NCBI RefSeq assembly: GCF_003315035.1
Contig: NZ_QNRE01000003.1
Location: forward strand, 62,001 to 126,000
Origin: Nocardia puris
GTDB taxonomy: Bacteria > Actinomycetota > Actinomycetes > Mycobacteriales > Mycobacteriaceae
Direction of reading: 5' to 3'
Length of the DNA: 64,000 bases
Shown here: in pieces, positions 52,078 through 61,216 of the stretch
Position numbering within the stretch: the first letter of the stretch is position 1
Layout of the letters: every line of letters begins with the position of its first letter
Notes under the pieces: model-generated
What the model was told of the DNA's origin: nothing
The model's input: the letters and a program-made list of their open reading frames with translations, nothing else
The model's database searches: none
Translations under genes and position numbers: made by a program

Positions 52078-53334
52078 TCACCTTTCGGCCGAGACATTTT
52101 CCTCACTGCCCAACTGACGCAGCGGACCGAGCGCACCCCACAGCACGAGCGTGAGCACACCCCCCAGCGCCCCGTACACCAGGAACACCTCGCGCGCCGG
52201 AACCAGTTCCGAAACTACGCCTGCCACCACCGCGCCGACCGCCGCAGCGACGGTCACCTGCGCGGTCCATACTCCAGACACGCGCCCACGGAACTCGTCA
52301 GGCGTATTCTGCTGCACCACAGCGAATTTCGCGATATCGCCGACCACGCGGCCCACTCCATAAGCGAACAGCCCGACAAACGCGCACACGGTCGTCCCAA
52401 CCATCCCGGCGCCTGCCAAACCCGCCGCCGAAACCAGGGCCGCCCCGAAGATCACGATGCCCCCGCGTCGCAACCCACCGGTCCAGCCAGAGGTCAGCGA
52501 CCCGGCCACCGCGCCGATAGCCGGTGCGGCGAAAAGCAATCCGGCGACGGCCGATCCACCGTGCAGCACCTCGCCGACATAGGCGGGAATGAGCACGCTC
52601 CATCCGGCGAGCACCATCGTTACCACGCCGGCGAGCAGCGTGCTGCCGATGATGCGATGCCCGAACGCGAACCGGAATCCGGAAACCATGGCGCGCACCG
52701 ATGATTCAGCGTACGCCCGGTGCGGTGGCATGGCGTCCAGGCGCGCGATCAGCACGGTCGTGACCAGGCTCGCGACGGCTGCCAGCCAGTAGTTCGCGGC
52801 CACACCCGCCCACGCGATGAGCAGGCCACCCAACGCGGGCCCGACCATGGTGCCCAGGTCGACGGTCAGCGCCATCAACGCGCCGGCCGCCGCCATCTTG
52901 TCGCGCGGGACGAGCCCCGGCATCGCCGCGACCAGCGCGGTGGCCGAAATCCCACCCGCCGCACCGTCGATCACCCCGCAGGCGAGGATCAACCACACTT
53001 GCGGCGAGGGCAGCATGGCGTTCACGGCGAGCAAAGCGAATCCCAGCGTCGCCGCCCCGCGCGCGACCACGATCACAGTGCGCCGATCGACCCGGTCGGC
53101 GAGCGCACCCCCGATCAGCGTGCCGCCGAAGGTGGCGGCGCCTGCCACCACCGTCACCATCGCGATACGCGCGGTGGAGCCGGTGAGCTGGTAGACCTGA
53201 ATCGGCAGCGCCACCATGAGGAACCCGATCCCGAGCACCGAGATGGCCCGGGCGATGAACAAGGTCCGGAACTCACGACTGCTGCGCAGGGGGTCCAGAT
53301 CGATGGCGATCCTACGCGGCGACATTCGCGTCAT
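52078..53334 (-). CDS. MFS exporter, EntS (siderophore efflux)-like
   Basis: The 418-residue protein has 12 helices. It carries the MFS loop GGALADRVDRRTVIVVARG and a domain pattern like the enterobactin exporter EntS (RSSREFRTLFIARAISVLGIG at the start, AVVQQNTPDEFRGRVSGVW in the second half). The long frame reaches 53913, but ATG at 53334 or 53325 (MSPRR) fits the family. The next upstream gene on this strand and the downstream ANL-like gene both have IdeR-like boxes, so a role in siderophore or iron traffic is plausible. No box was found directly before this gene. Confidence 0.75.
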   Translation of the reverse strand: MTRMSPRRIAIDLDPLRSSREFRTLFIARAISVLGIGFLMVALPIQVYQLTGSTARIAMVTVVAGAATFGGTLIGGALADRVDRRTVIVVARGAATLGFALLAVNAMLPSPQVWLILACGVIDGAAGGISATALVAAMPGLVPRDKMAAAGALMALTVDLGTMVGPALGGLLIAWAGVAANYWLAAVASLVTTVLIARLDAMPPHRAYAESSVRAMVSGFRFAFGHRIIGSTLLAGVVTMVLAGWSVLIPAYVGEVLHGGSAVAGLLFAAPAIGAVAGSLTSGWTGGLRRGGIVIFGAALVSAAGLAGAGMVGTTVCAFVGLFAYGVGRVVGDIAKFAVVQQNTPDEFRGRVSGVWTAQVTVAAAVGAVVAGVVSELVPAREVFLVYGALGGVLTLVLWGALGPLRQLGSEENVSAER

Positions 53335-53851
53335 GCGCCGAGCGTGCCGAACCGGCCGGACCGCGCCGGATCCGGTGCGGTCCGGCATGCGGCCCCTTCG
53401 GGTCCGCATCGATGACCGTCGACCCGGCACCGCGCGGATCAGCTTGCGCGACGATGGCCGTGTGCCACGTGCCGCGGACGAGCGTGCGAAGCATTTCGTT
53501 TCTCCCACTGCATGATTCGACGATGTGACGGCCGGCGAGAAGCGCTTCGGCCGGTGCCGGCGAGAACGTTCGGTACGAACTCGGTGAGATGAAACCCGTC
53601 GCCGCCACCCTGTTCCCGGGCCCCGCCGCCGTCCGCATACCCGCATCGGCGATTGACTCGACAGGCCGGCCGATCGGGATGCCCGACGCCGCCGGCCCGG
53701 TGCGGCGAGGCAGCCCGACCGGCCGCGAACCCGCGAGCACCGCCTTACCCGAGGCAATCGCGCCGTCCGATCGGCCCCACCGGAAGACCCTGCGACGGAC
53801 ATCGGCGGGTCCGGAGCCCGGACCCGCCGATCGAACCGCTCGGCGCCGTGG
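53335..53851. other. Intergenic region, no gene seen
   Basis: This stretch lies between the EntS-like exporter and the secreted protein, both on the minus strand. Frames here are continuations of frames antisense to the neighbours. No domain, strong hairpin or iron box was noticed. Confidence 0.4.
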
Positions 53852-54577
53852 CTACTTGGCCGGAGCGGCGGGCGGCAACGGCGCCGTGACGGTGCTGAAG
53901 TACTCGATCGCACCCGCGATGGCGACCGGGACGCCGACGAGCAGCGCGCCGGCGATGGTGCCCACGGGAGCCAGCATCACGGCACCGGCGATGCAGCCCG
54001 CGATCGGTCCGCCGCCCAGCAGCAGGGCGACCGGAGCGGTCAGCGCCCCACCGAGCACGCCGCCGGCCACACAGCCGACCGCGGATGCGCCCACCGCGCC
54101 GACCAGCGCGCCGACGGCGGCACCGACCGACAGGCGGCTACCCAGCTTCTGCCAGGCCGCCTGCTCGCGCTGCGCCGCCGTCTGCTCGCTGATCTCCTTG
54201 GCGGCCGACAGTGCGGGGCGGAAGTAGGCGCCCTCGGTGGTCGGGGTGAGCTTGGCGGTGTTGCCGGTGATCTCGGCCTTCACCGGGTAGGCGATCTCGT
54301 CGACGGTCACCTCGAGCGGCACGCCGCCCACCAGCCTGCCTTCGGCATCCGTGATCTGGAACTGCCCGCCCACGACGGTGAGCGCGCCCACGTCGGTGGT
54401 GATGATCGCCGAGGTGCCGTCGTTGGTCGCGGTGTAGTTCACCACGCCCGGGATGATCGGGGTCGCGATGCCGCCGGGCGGAGCGACCGGTGCGGGCAAC
54501 GCGTTGGCGGTGCCCCCGGCGATCCCTACCGCGGCGATCGCCACCATCGCGGCGACCGCCGTGTTCCTCATCTTCAT
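53852..54577 (-). CDS. Secreted Ala/Gly-rich hydrophobic protein, likely iron-regulated
   Basis: The 241-residue protein has a signal peptide (MKMRNTAVAAMVAIAAVGIAG..., cleavage after ANA), a beta-type N-terminal domain (VNYTATNDGTSAIITTDVGAL, EVTVDEIAYPVKAEI), a charged helix (SAAKEISEQTAAQREQAAW) and a long Gly/Ala zipper region (about 150-225, GAAVGALVGAVGASAVG...). Such zippers can insert in or line membranes. Function is unknown. An IdeR-like box overlies its predicted -10 box, 150 bases upstream, linking it to iron supply. Confidence 0.65.
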   Translation of the reverse strand: MKMRNTAVAAMVAIAAVGIAGGTANALPAPVAPPGGIATPIIPGVVNYTATNDGTSAIITTDVGALTVVGGQFQITDAEGRLVGGVPLEVTVDEIAYPVKAEITGNTAKLTPTTEGAYFRPALSAAKEISEQTAAQREQAAWQKLGSRLSVGAAVGALVGAVGASAVGCVAGGVLGGALTAPVALLLGGGPIAGCIAGAVMLAPVGTIAGALLVGVPVAIAGAIEYFSTVTAPLPPAAPAK

Positions 54578-54725
54578 GCTGCTTCCTTTGCCTCTTCGAT
54601 CGCAGACGGCGTCACAGCCGCCTGCGATCCGTCGGGAATGTCCCGCCCGGCCGATCCGCAGCGGAGTCCCAGCACCGGACGGTGCCGGTCTCGGGCTCGG
54701 CGAATCCCGCTCAGCGGAACCCGAG

Positions 54726-54754
54726 CAAAGTTAGCCTATCCTTCATAACCGCAC
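54726..54754 (-). promoter_or_regulatory. Promoter with IdeR-like box before the secreted protein gene
   Basis: On the minus strand, TTGTGC is followed after 17 bases by TAACTT. The 19-bp sequence 54726-54744 (plus strand CAAAGTTAGCCTATCCTTC) fits the IdeR consensus at about 14 positions and overlaps this -10 box. Nothing else was seen in 54578-54903. Confidence 0.5.
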
Positions 54755-54903
54755 AAGAGGTTGCGATTCATCAAGTGCGACCGGGACACGAGAGCACCCG
54801 CGCCGGCGTCGCCGACGGGCGATCCGGCACACGACGGCACCGCACAGCCCCGCACGTCGGACGTGCGTGTTGTGTGCGAGAGCGACGGACGTGGCCCGGG
54901 GCG

Positions 54904-55692
54904 TCAGCGCGACTCGGCGGCCTCCGGTGCGCCGTCCACCGGCGCCAGCAACTCCGGCCCGTTGTTGCGCACGCTGTTGACCAGCGTCGACACCGGCCGC
55001 GCCACGATGCTCGCGACCACCTCCTCCGACGGCGTCTCGAGCAGGCTCGCGGGCGCGGGGTGATCCGGGTCCAGCCAGGCGTCCCAGTGCTCGCGGGGCA
55101 TCGGCAGCGGCATCCGGTCGTGGATGCGGGTCAACTCGCCCACCGCGTCGGTGGTGAGGATCGTGCAGGACAGCAGCGGTTCACTATCGGCCACCGACCG
55201 GTCCCGCCACACCGACCACAGGCCCGCCATGTACAGGCGGGAACCGTCGGCATCGGCCATGTAATAGGGGCGCTTGACCGCCTTGCCCTTCGCGCCGCCG
55301 ATCGGGTCGGGCTCGACCAGCCACTCGTACCAGCCGTCCATCGGCACCAGGCAGCGCCGGTACTTCACCGCGTCGCGGAACGACGCCGTGGTGGCCGCCT
55401 TGTCGGCGCGCGCGTTGAACAGCGGCTTGCCCTTCACCGGCACGCCCGGCTCGGCCGCCTTGGTCCACACCGGGATCAGGCCCCACCGCATCCGCCGCAC
55501 GCGCAGGCGCGGATCGTCGTCTGGGTGGTCGCGGTCGTGGCGGGCGACGACGGTGAGCACCTGGGTCGTCGGGGCCACGTTGTAGTTCGTGAATCCGTCA
55601 CCGCGGGAATCGTTTTCGCCGGTCTCGTCGATCGCGTCGAGGTCGGCCGCGAGCCTTCCCGGGTTGGTCGTCGTCGCGTATCGTCCGCACAT
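54904..55692 (-). CDS. SRAP (HMCES/YedK) abasic-site-protecting protein
   Basis: SRAP proteins bind abasic sites in single-stranded DNA and form a thiazolidine link through Cys2. The 262-residue product begins MCGRYAT, with Cys2 exposed after Met removal, and has WYEWL and RIHDRMPLPM, which carry the conserved Glu and His. NYNVAPTTQVLTV and NARADKAATTASFRDA are also typical. Equivalent to Rv3226c. The frame continues far upstream, antisense to the dehydrogenase gene, but ATG at 55692 is certain because Cys2 must follow it. Confidence 0.93.
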   Translation of the reverse strand: MCGRYATTTNPGRLAADLDAIDETGENDSRGDGFTNYNVAPTTQVLTVVARHDRDHPDDDPRLRVRRMRWGLIPVWTKAAEPGVPVKGKPLFNARADKAATTASFRDAVKYRRCLVPMDGWYEWLVEPDPIGGAKGKAVKRPYYMADADGSRLYMAGLWSVWRDRSVADSEPLLSCTILTTDAVGELTRIHDRMPLPMPREHWDAWLDPDHPAPASLLETPSEEVVASIVARPVSTLVNSVRNNGPELLAPVDGAPEAAESR

Positions 55693-55872
55693 GTCACCGA
55701 TCCTCCCACCCGGGGCCGACATCGCGCGGACAATGGGAAGGGCAGGGGTGGTGACCAGTTGAGAGTTGTGGAATAACATTCTCTCAACGGATGGGATGAG
55801 CGTCACACCCCCGTCCGCACCGGCACGCGCACCGACCGGCCGATCGCACCGAGGCAGAGGAGAGCACCACCC

Positions 55873-57372
55873 GTGACTACCATCGAGACCACCCCCGACA
55901 CGTCGCTCGAGTCGGTGAATCCCGCCACGGGCGAGGTCATCGCCACCCATCCGATCGCCGACGAGCAGGCCGTGCGCGCCGCCGTCGCCACCGCCCGCGC
56001 CGCCGCCACGACCTGGGGCGCACTCACCTACGACGAACGCCGTCACCATTTGCTGCGCTGGGCCAGCTACCTGATCAACAACGCGGACGAGTTCACCGCG
56101 CTCATCCACCGGGAGAACGGCAAGCCGCTCGACGACGCCTACCTCGAGCTCATGCTCGCCGTCGAGCACGTCTCCTGGGCGGCCAAGAACGCCAAGAAGT
56201 ACCTCTCGCCCAAGCGCGTCTCGCCTGGCGCGCTGATGTCGAACTTCTCCGCCCGCCTCGAGCAGCGCCCCCTCGGCGTCATCGGCGTCATCGGCCCGTG
56301 GAACTACCCCGTCTACACCCCGAACGGTTCCATCGCCTACGCGCTGGCCGCGGGCAACACCGTGGTGTTCAAGCCGAGCGAGTACTCCACCACCATCGGC
56401 AACTACCTGGCCGACGCCTTCGCCAAGGCCAATCCGGAACTGCCCGCGGGCGTCTTCGCGACGATCAACGGCTTCGGCGCGACCGGCGCGGCCCTGGTCA
56501 AGGCCGACATCGACAAGATCGCGTTCACCGGCTCCACCGCCACCGCGAAGCGAATCATGGCCGCGGCCGCCGAGAACCTCACCCCGGTGTTGCTCGAAGG
56601 CGGCGGCAAGGACGCGGTGATCGTCGCGGCCGACGCCGATGTGAAGGCGGCCGCCGACGCGGTCGCCTGGGGCGCCACCTCCAACAGCGGCCAGACCTGC
56701 GCGGGCGTGGAGCGCGTCTACGTAGACCGATCGGTACGCGACGAGTTCGTCGCCGAGGTCAAGCGCATCCTCACCGACGTCAAGCCCGGTTCGGGCGACA
56801 AGGCCGCCTACGGACCCATGACCATGCCCAAGCAGGTCGACATCGTGCGCCGCCACATCGAGAGCGCGCTGAGCAACGGCGGCACCGCCGTGCTCGGCGG
56901 ACCGGAGTCGGTCAAGGGCCCGTTCATCGAACCGGTCGTCCTGGTCGATGTGGACGAGAACTCCGAGGCGGTGCAGGAGGAGACCTTCGGTCCCACGATC
57001 ACCATCAGGACCGTCGACAGCGTGGATGAGGCGGTCGATCTGGCCAACAATTCCCGCTACGGACTGTCCTCGGCGGTGTACTCGAAGCGCAACGGCCTCG
57101 ATATCGCCCGGCGGCTGCGCGTCGGCGCGACGTCGGTGAACTCGGTGCTCGCCTTCGCCGCCATCCCCGGCCTGCCGTTCGGCGGCGTCGGCGATTCCGG
57201 CATCGGCCGCATCCACGGTGAGCCGGGCCTGCGCGAGTTCACCCGTCCGCATTCCATCGCGGTGCAGCGCTTCGCCATTCCCGGTATGGCGCTGCTGAGC
57301 TACGCGCGCACCGATTCGACCATGAAGCTGCTGCGCAAGATCACGCCCCTGCTGCACGGGCGCCACAAGTAG
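55873..57372 (+). CDS. Aldehyde dehydrogenase family protein
   Basis: The 499-residue enzyme has the ALDH NAD(P) fold and active site: [45 protein letters not shown] (general-base Glu) and [13 protein letters not shown] (nucleophile Cys). [14 protein letters not shown] is near the end. It resembles succinate-semialdehyde or long-chain aldehyde dehydrogenases; the last 40 residues form a hydrophobic/basic tail ([13 protein letters not shown]...[14 protein letters not shown]) that suggests membrane association and a lipid-type aldehyde. GTG start with GAGGAGAG upstream. Confidence 0.88.
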   Translation: MTTIETTPDTSLESVNPATGEVIATHPIADEQAVRAAVATARAAATTWGALTYDERRHHLLRWASYLINNADEFTALIHRENGKPLDDAYLELMLAVEHVSWAAKNAKKYLSPKRVSPGALMSNFSARLEQRPLGVIGVIGPWNYPVYTPNGSIAYALAAGNTVVFKPSEYSTTIGNYLADAFAKANPELPAGVFATINGFGATGAALVKADIDKIAFTGSTATAKRIMAAAAENLTPVLLEGGGKDAVIVAADADVKAAADAVAWGATSNSGQTCAGVERVYVDRSVRDEFVAEVKRILTDVKPGSGDKAAYGPMTMPKQVDIVRRHIESALSNGGTAVLGGPESVKGPFIEPVVLVDVDENSEAVQEETFGPTITIRTVDSVDEAVDLANNSRYGLSSAVYSKRNGLDIARRLRVGATSVNSVLAFAAIPGLPFGGVGDSGIGRIHGEPGLREFTRPHSIAVQRFAIPGMALLSYARTDSTMKLLRKITPLLHGRHK

Positions 57373-57380
57373 GCCGGCCG

Positions 57381-57414
57381 CGGGCGGTCGCGGTAACGGA
57401 TCCGCGACCGCCCG
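57381..57414 (+). terminator. Terminator hairpin after aldehyde dehydrogenase gene
   Basis: A 13-bp perfect stem CGGGCGGTCGCGG / CCGCGACCGCCCG with an 8-base loop lies 9 bases after the stop, just before aroA. Confidence 0.75.
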
Positions 57415-57448
57415 TGTGTCCCGGACGGCGATGGGTCAAGATGGACGG

Positions 57449-58735
57449 GTGACTTTCTGGCCAGCGCCCCACGTCGATGTCCCCGTACACGCGACCGTCA
57501 CCCTGCCCGGTTCCAAATCGATCACCAATCGCGCGTTGATCCTGGCCGCCCTCGCCGACGGGCCGTCCACCCTCACCGGCGCGCTGCGCAGCCGCGACAC
57601 GGATCTGATGATCGCCGCGCTGCGCGCGCTCGGCACCGGCATCGACGGTGACGGCGACACGCTGACCATCACCCCCGCGCCGCTGGGCGGCGCATCCGTC
57701 GACTGCGGGCTCGCGGGCACCGTGATGCGTTTCCTGCCGCCGGTCGCCACGCTCGCGGGCGGCGACGTGGCCTTCGACGGCGACGCGCAGGCGCGGGTGC
57801 GCCCGCTGAGCACCATCCTCGACGCGCTGCGCGGGCTCGGCGCGCGCATCGACGGCGACGCGCTGCCGTTCACCGTGCACGGCGCGGGCTCGCTGCGCGG
57901 CGGTGCGGTGACCATCGACGCGTCGGGTTCCTCGCAGTTCGTCTCGGGCCTGCTGCTCTCGGCGGCCCGCTTCGACGAGGGGCTCACCGTGCACCACGAC
58001 GGCAAGGCGCTGCCTTCGATGCCGCACATCGAGATGACGGTGGAGATGCTGCGCCGCGCCGATGTGGCCGTGCAGGCGCCCGCCGACAGCCGCAAGGCGC
58101 AGACCTGGACCGTCGCGCCCGGCCCGATCAGCGCGGTGGACTGGGACGTGGAGCCCGACCTGTCCAACGCCACGCCCTTCCTCGCGGCGGCCGCGGTGAC
58201 CGGCGGCGAGGTGCGGATCCCGCACTGGCCGCGCCTGACCACCCAGCCCGGCGACGTGATCCGCGAGATCCTGGTGCGCATGGGCGCCGAGGCGCGGGTC
58301 TTCGACGGGGTGCTCACGGTGCGCGGGCCGGAGCGGCTGGCGGGCATCGACATCGACCTGCACGACGTCGGCGAGCTGACCCCGACCGTGGCCGCCCTTG
58401 CCGCACTGGCGGATTCGCCGTCCTGGCTGCGCGGCATCGCGCACCTGCGCGGGCACGAGACCGACCGGCTGGCGGCGCTGTCCACCGAGATCAACCGGCT
58501 CGGCGGCAAGGTCACCGAGACCGAGGACGGCCTCGAGATCGTTCCGGCCACCCTCCACGGCGGCCAGTGGCACTCCTACGCCGACCACCGGATGGCCACC
58601 GCCGGAGCGATTCTCGGCCTGCGGGTGCCCGGTGTGGAGATCGAGGACATCGGCACGACCGCCAAGACGCTGCCCGCCTTCACCCTCCTGTGGGAGCAGA
58701 TGCTGGCCTCGGCCGGCGAGGGAGCGGCACGCTGA
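57449..58735 (+). CDS. aroA: 3-phosphoshikimate 1-carboxyvinyltransferase (EPSP synthase)
   Basis: AroA joins shikimate-3-phosphate and phosphoenolpyruvate, sixth step of the shikimate pathway. The 428-residue product has [17 protein letters not shown] near residue 19, [13 protein letters not shown] near 90, [31 protein letters not shown] and [13 protein letters not shown], and ends [17 protein letters not shown]...TLPAF. GTG at 57449 is the start; no ribosome-binding site precedes it, so the transcript may be leaderless. Its stop TGA overlaps the proposed CTG start of rsgA (CTGA). Equivalent to Rv3227. Confidence 0.95.
   Translation: MTFWPAPHVDVPVHATVTLPGSKSITNRALILAALADGPSTLTGALRSRDTDLMIAALRALGTGIDGDGDTLTITPAPLGGASVDCGLAGTVMRFLPPVATLAGGDVAFDGDAQARVRPLSTILDALRGLGARIDGDALPFTVHGAGSLRGGAVTIDASGSSQFVSGLLLSAARFDEGLTVHHDGKALPSMPHIEMTVEMLRRADVAVQAPADSRKAQTWTVAPGPISAVDWDVEPDLSNATPFLAAAAVTGGEVRIPHWPRLTTQPGDVIREILVRMGAEARVFDGVLTVRGPERLAGIDIDLHDVGELTPTVAALAALADSPSWLRGIAHLRGHETDRLAALSTEINRLGGKVTETEDGLEIVPATLHGGQWHSYADHRMATAGAILGLRVPGVEIEDIGTTAKTLPAFTLLWEQMLASAGEGAAR
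58718..58724 (+). promoter_or_regulatory. Ribosome-binding site that supports a CTG start for rsgA
   Basis: GAGGGAG inside the end of aroA is followed by 7 bases and CTG AGC at 58732, in the rsgA frame. No ATG, GTG or TTG with a better site is close. Confidence 0.6.
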
Positions 58736-59733
58736 GCCGCCCGCGCCGCTCCGCCGCGGGGTACGACGAATCCGATGTGCGGGTTCGTCCGGGCCGCAGT
58801 TCCCGTCCGCGCACCAAGAATCGCCCGCAGCACAACGACGCCGAACCGGCAATGGTGGTGTCGGTGGATCGCGGGCGCTGGGGGTGCGTGCTCGACGGCG
58901 ATCCGGAGCGGCGCATCGTGGCCATGCGCGCGCGGGAACTGGGACGCACGCCGATCGTGGTGGGCGACCAGGTGGAAGTGGTGGGCGACCTGTCCGGCCG
59001 GCCCGACACGCTGGCGCGGATCGTGCGCGTGGGTGAGCGGCGAACGGTGTTGCGCCGCACCGCCGATGACACCGATCCGTTCGAACGCATCGTGGTGGGC
59101 AACGCCGAGCAGCTGTTCATCGTGGTGGCACTGGCCGATCCGCCGCCGCGCACCGGTTTCGTGGAGCGCTGCATGGTCGCCGCGTTCGTCGGCGGGTTGC
59201 GGCCGGTGCTGTGCCTCACCAAGCACGACTTGGCCGCCGATTCCGAATTCGCCTCCGCCTTCGACGATCTGGATCTCACCATCGTCTACGGCGGTATCGA
59301 CGACCCGCTCGAACCCGTGCTCGAACTCCTCACCGACCGGCTCACCGCGTTCATCGGGCACTCCGGCGTCGGCAAGTCCACGTTGGTGAATCGCCTTGTG
59401 CCCGACGCGGATCGGGCCGTCGGTGAGGTGTCGGGGGTCGGCAAGGGCAAGCACACCTCCACCCAGTCGGTCGCCCTGCCCCTCCCCGACGGCGGGTGGG
59501 TGATCGACACCCCCGGCGTCCGCTCCTTCGGCCTGGCCCACATCACCCCCGACGACGTCATCCACGCCTTCAGCGACCTCTCCGAAGCGATCGAGGACTG
59601 CCCCCGCGGCTGCACCCACCTCGGCCCACCCACCGACCCCGAATGCGCCCTGGATTCCCTGCCCGGCAAGCAACGCCGCGTCGCCGCCATCCGGTTGCTG
59701 CTGGTGGCGTTGAATTCGAATGATCCGTGGTGA
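58732..59733 (+). CDS. rsgA: Ribosome small-subunit GTPase RsgA
   Basis: RsgA is a circularly permuted GTPase that assists 30S maturation. The 333-residue product has an OB-fold N-terminal part ([17 protein letters not shown]...), then G4 LTKHD, G1 [10 protein letters not shown]3 DTPGVRSFG in the permuted order, and a C-terminal zinc knuckle C-x4-C-x-H region ([16 protein letters not shown]). CTG at 58732 gives the start [21 protein letters not shown], which matches homologues (often [16 protein letters not shown]) and overlaps the aroA stop. Equivalent to Rv3228. Confidence 0.93.
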   Translation: MSRPRRSAAGYDESDVRVRPGRSSRPRTKNRPQHNDAEPAMVVSVDRGRWGCVLDGDPERRIVAMRARELGRTPIVVGDQVEVVGDLSGRPDTLARIVRVGERRTVLRRTADDTDPFERIVVGNAEQLFIVVALADPPPRTGFVERCMVAAFVGGLRPVLCLTKHDLAADSEFASAFDDLDLTIVYGGIDDPLEPVLELLTDRLTAFIGHSGVGKSTLVNRLVPDADRAVGEVSGVGKGKHTSTQSVALPLPDGGWVIDTPGVRSFGLAHITPDDVIHAFSDLSEAIEDCPRGCTHLGPPTDPECALDSLPGKQRRVAAIRLLLVALNSNDPW

Positions 59734-59776
59734 GAGGCGCTAGCCACGCACAGTTGTCGTCACCGCCGAATCGAAT

Positions 59777-59792
59777 GTACAATTTCTTGTAC
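59777..59792. promoter_or_regulatory. YefM-type operator palindrome
   Basis: GTACAA-TTTC-TTGTAC is a perfect palindrome 26 bases before the antitoxin start. Its TGTACA/TTGTAC half-sites match the known operator core of yefM-yoeB in E. coli, so YefM (with YoeB) probably binds here to repress the pair. Confidence 0.75.
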
Positions 59793-59817
59793 GTCAGCTG
59801 AAATGGTGGTGGTCATG

Positions 59818-60069
59818 ATGCGCACGATGTCCTACTCCGAATCGCGGGCGCGCTACGCAGAGGTCCTCGACAGTGTCGTCAATGATCGGGAGGAAGTAGT
59901 GATTACGCGCGCTGGACACGAGCCGGTGGTCATGGTGTCTCTCGACGATTACGAATCCCTCAAAGAGACCGCCTACCTGCTGCGCAGCCCGGCCAACGCG
60001 CGCCGGCTGCTATCCGCGATCGAGCGGTTGGAAGAGGGTGGCGGCACCATCCGTGAGCCGATCGAATGA
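59818..60069 (+). CDS. yefM: Antitoxin YefM (Phd/YefM family)
   Basis: The antitoxin (83 residues from ATG 59818; 88 from GTG 59803) has an N-terminal DNA-binding fold (MRTMSYSESRARYAEVLDSV, VVITRAGHEPVVMVSLDDYESL) and a flexible acidic C-terminal part (LSAIERLEEGGGTIREP) that wraps YoeB. It neutralises the mRNA interferase and represses the operon. Its stop overlaps the yoeB ATG by 4 bases. Confidence 0.94.
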   Translation: MRTMSYSESRARYAEVLDSVVNDREEVVITRAGHEPVVMVSLDDYESLKETAYLLRSPANARRLLSAIERLEEGGGTIREPIE

Positions 60070-60323
60070 AGCTTGTCTGGGACGAGAACGCCTGGTCCGA
60101 CTACCTGTGGTGGCAGACTCAGGACCGGAAGGTCCTCAAACGGGTCAACCAGTTGCTCGCGGACATCGATCGCAATGGCAACGAGGGAATCGGCAAGCCG
60201 GAGCCACTGAAGCACGGGTTCCATGGCTACTGGTCGCGGCGCGTCACCGACGAGCATCGGCTCGTCTACAAGATCGTCGGTGACGAGATCCGCATCGCGG
60301 CCTGCCGTTACCACTACAGCTGA
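60066..60323 (+). CDS. yoeB: Toxin YoeB, ribosome-dependent mRNA interferase
   Basis: The 85-residue toxin keeps all catalytic positions of E. coli YoeB: E46, R65, H83 and Y84 (C-terminal end ACRYHYS). It cleaves mRNA in the ribosomal A site when freed from YefM. Length and overlap with yefM are standard. The last 10 bases overlap the convergent hydrolase gene on the other strand. Confidence 0.95.
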   Translation: MKLVWDENAWSDYLWWQTQDRKVLKRVNQLLADIDRNGNEGIGKPEPLKHGFHGYWSRRVTDEHRLVYKIVGDEIRIAACRYHYS

Positions 60324-61216
60324 GCCGGCCGGTTCTCCGGACGCAGGATGGCGTCGAGGAATTCGATCTGGTCGGCGAGAACCTTGGTCCGGTTCTCGGG
60401 GCGGTAGATGTCGAAGTGGGAGAACGAGTAGTTGATCACGCGGCCGTGCGGGGCCAGGTCGGCCAGCTGCCTGCTGTCGGAAGCCGCTGTCTCCTTGTCG
60501 AATTCGCCGACGCACACCAGGATCGGCATGCGCAGGTTCGGGGCGTGCTCGCCGGGTTTGTAGCGGGCCATGGCGAGCAGCGAGCGCGGGGCGACCTCGT
60601 TGCGCCAAGTGGCGCTGTCGAGTTCCGCGACCGCGGCCTGCGCCTGCGGGCCGGTCATGACGGCGACCTCGTTGGTAGCGCCGACGGCGGGGATGTAGTA
60701 CGGCGGGCGGCCGAGCATCCCGCGCCAGCGGTCGCGCAGGATCGCCGCGAGCACCTTCAGCGTCGCCCACCGCGACCGTCCCTCGACCCGCTTCGGAAAA
60801 CCGTTGTACGGCACCTGCGCGACCACGGCGGCGATGGCCGGGTCAGCCGCCGCCACGGTGACGACGTGTCCGCCGCCGAGGGAGGTGCCCCACAGCGCGA
60901 TGCGGGACTCGTCCACGTCGGGGCGCGCTCGTGCGGCGGCGATCGCGGCCTCGATGTCGAGCGGCTGGCCCGCGATGTCCACGAGCTGGCGCGGCTCGCC
61001 GCCGCTGCGGCCGAAATTGCGGTAGTCGAAGGTGAGCGCCACATAGCCGGCGGTCGCGAACGCCGCCGCGGCCGCCTCCAGGGACGGGGTGTCCTGGGTA
61101 CCGCCGTAGCCGGTGCACAGGACCACACACGGGTGCGGCCCCGCCCCCTCCGGCAGGTACACGAATCCCGCCAATTCGGTATCGGCGACGGTGAATTCGA
61201 TCGGTTCGACTCTCAT
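60314..61216 (-). CDS. Alpha/beta hydrolase (dienelactone-hydrolase/acetyl xylan esterase-like)
   Basis: The 300-residue hydrolase has VVLCTGYGGTQDTPSLEAAA (oxyanion region), FDYRNFGRSGGEPRQLVD, nucleophile elbow WGTSLGGGHVV near residue 110, acid region VCVGEFDKETA and catalytic His in YSFSHFDIYRPENR. It is a serine hydrolase of unknown substrate. ATG at 61216 overlaps the tetR stop by 4 bases, so it is the second gene of a tetR-hydrolase operon. Confidence 0.88.
   Translation of the reverse strand: MRVEPIEFTVADTELAGFVYLPEGAGPHPCVVLCTGYGGTQDTPSLEAAAAAFATAGYVALTFDYRNFGRSGGEPRQLVDIAGQPLDIEAAIAAARARPDVDESRIALWGTSLGGGHVVTVAAADPAIAAVVAQVPYNGFPKRVEGRSRWATLKVLAAILRDRWRGMLGRPPYYIPAVGATNEVAVMTGPQAQAAVAELDSATWRNEVAPRSLLAMARYKPGEHAPNLRMPILVCVGEFDKETAASDSRQLADLAPHGRVINYSFSHFDIYRPENRTKVLADQIEFLDAILRPENRPAQL

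Noticed and set aside
53589..54227. Plus-strand frame of 212 codons after the EntS-like gene
   Set aside because: Most of it is antisense to the secreted protein gene; Pro/Thr/Ala-rich shadow composition.
55693..57366. Minus-strand continuation of the SRAP frame through the aldehyde dehydrogenase gene
   Set aside because: SRAP proteins need Cys at position 2, which fixes the start at 55692; the upstream part is antisense to a clear dehydrogenase.
57341..58852. Minus-strand frame of about 500 codons across aroA
   Set aside because: Low-complexity Gly/Arg/His protein antisense to aroA; no recognisable motif.
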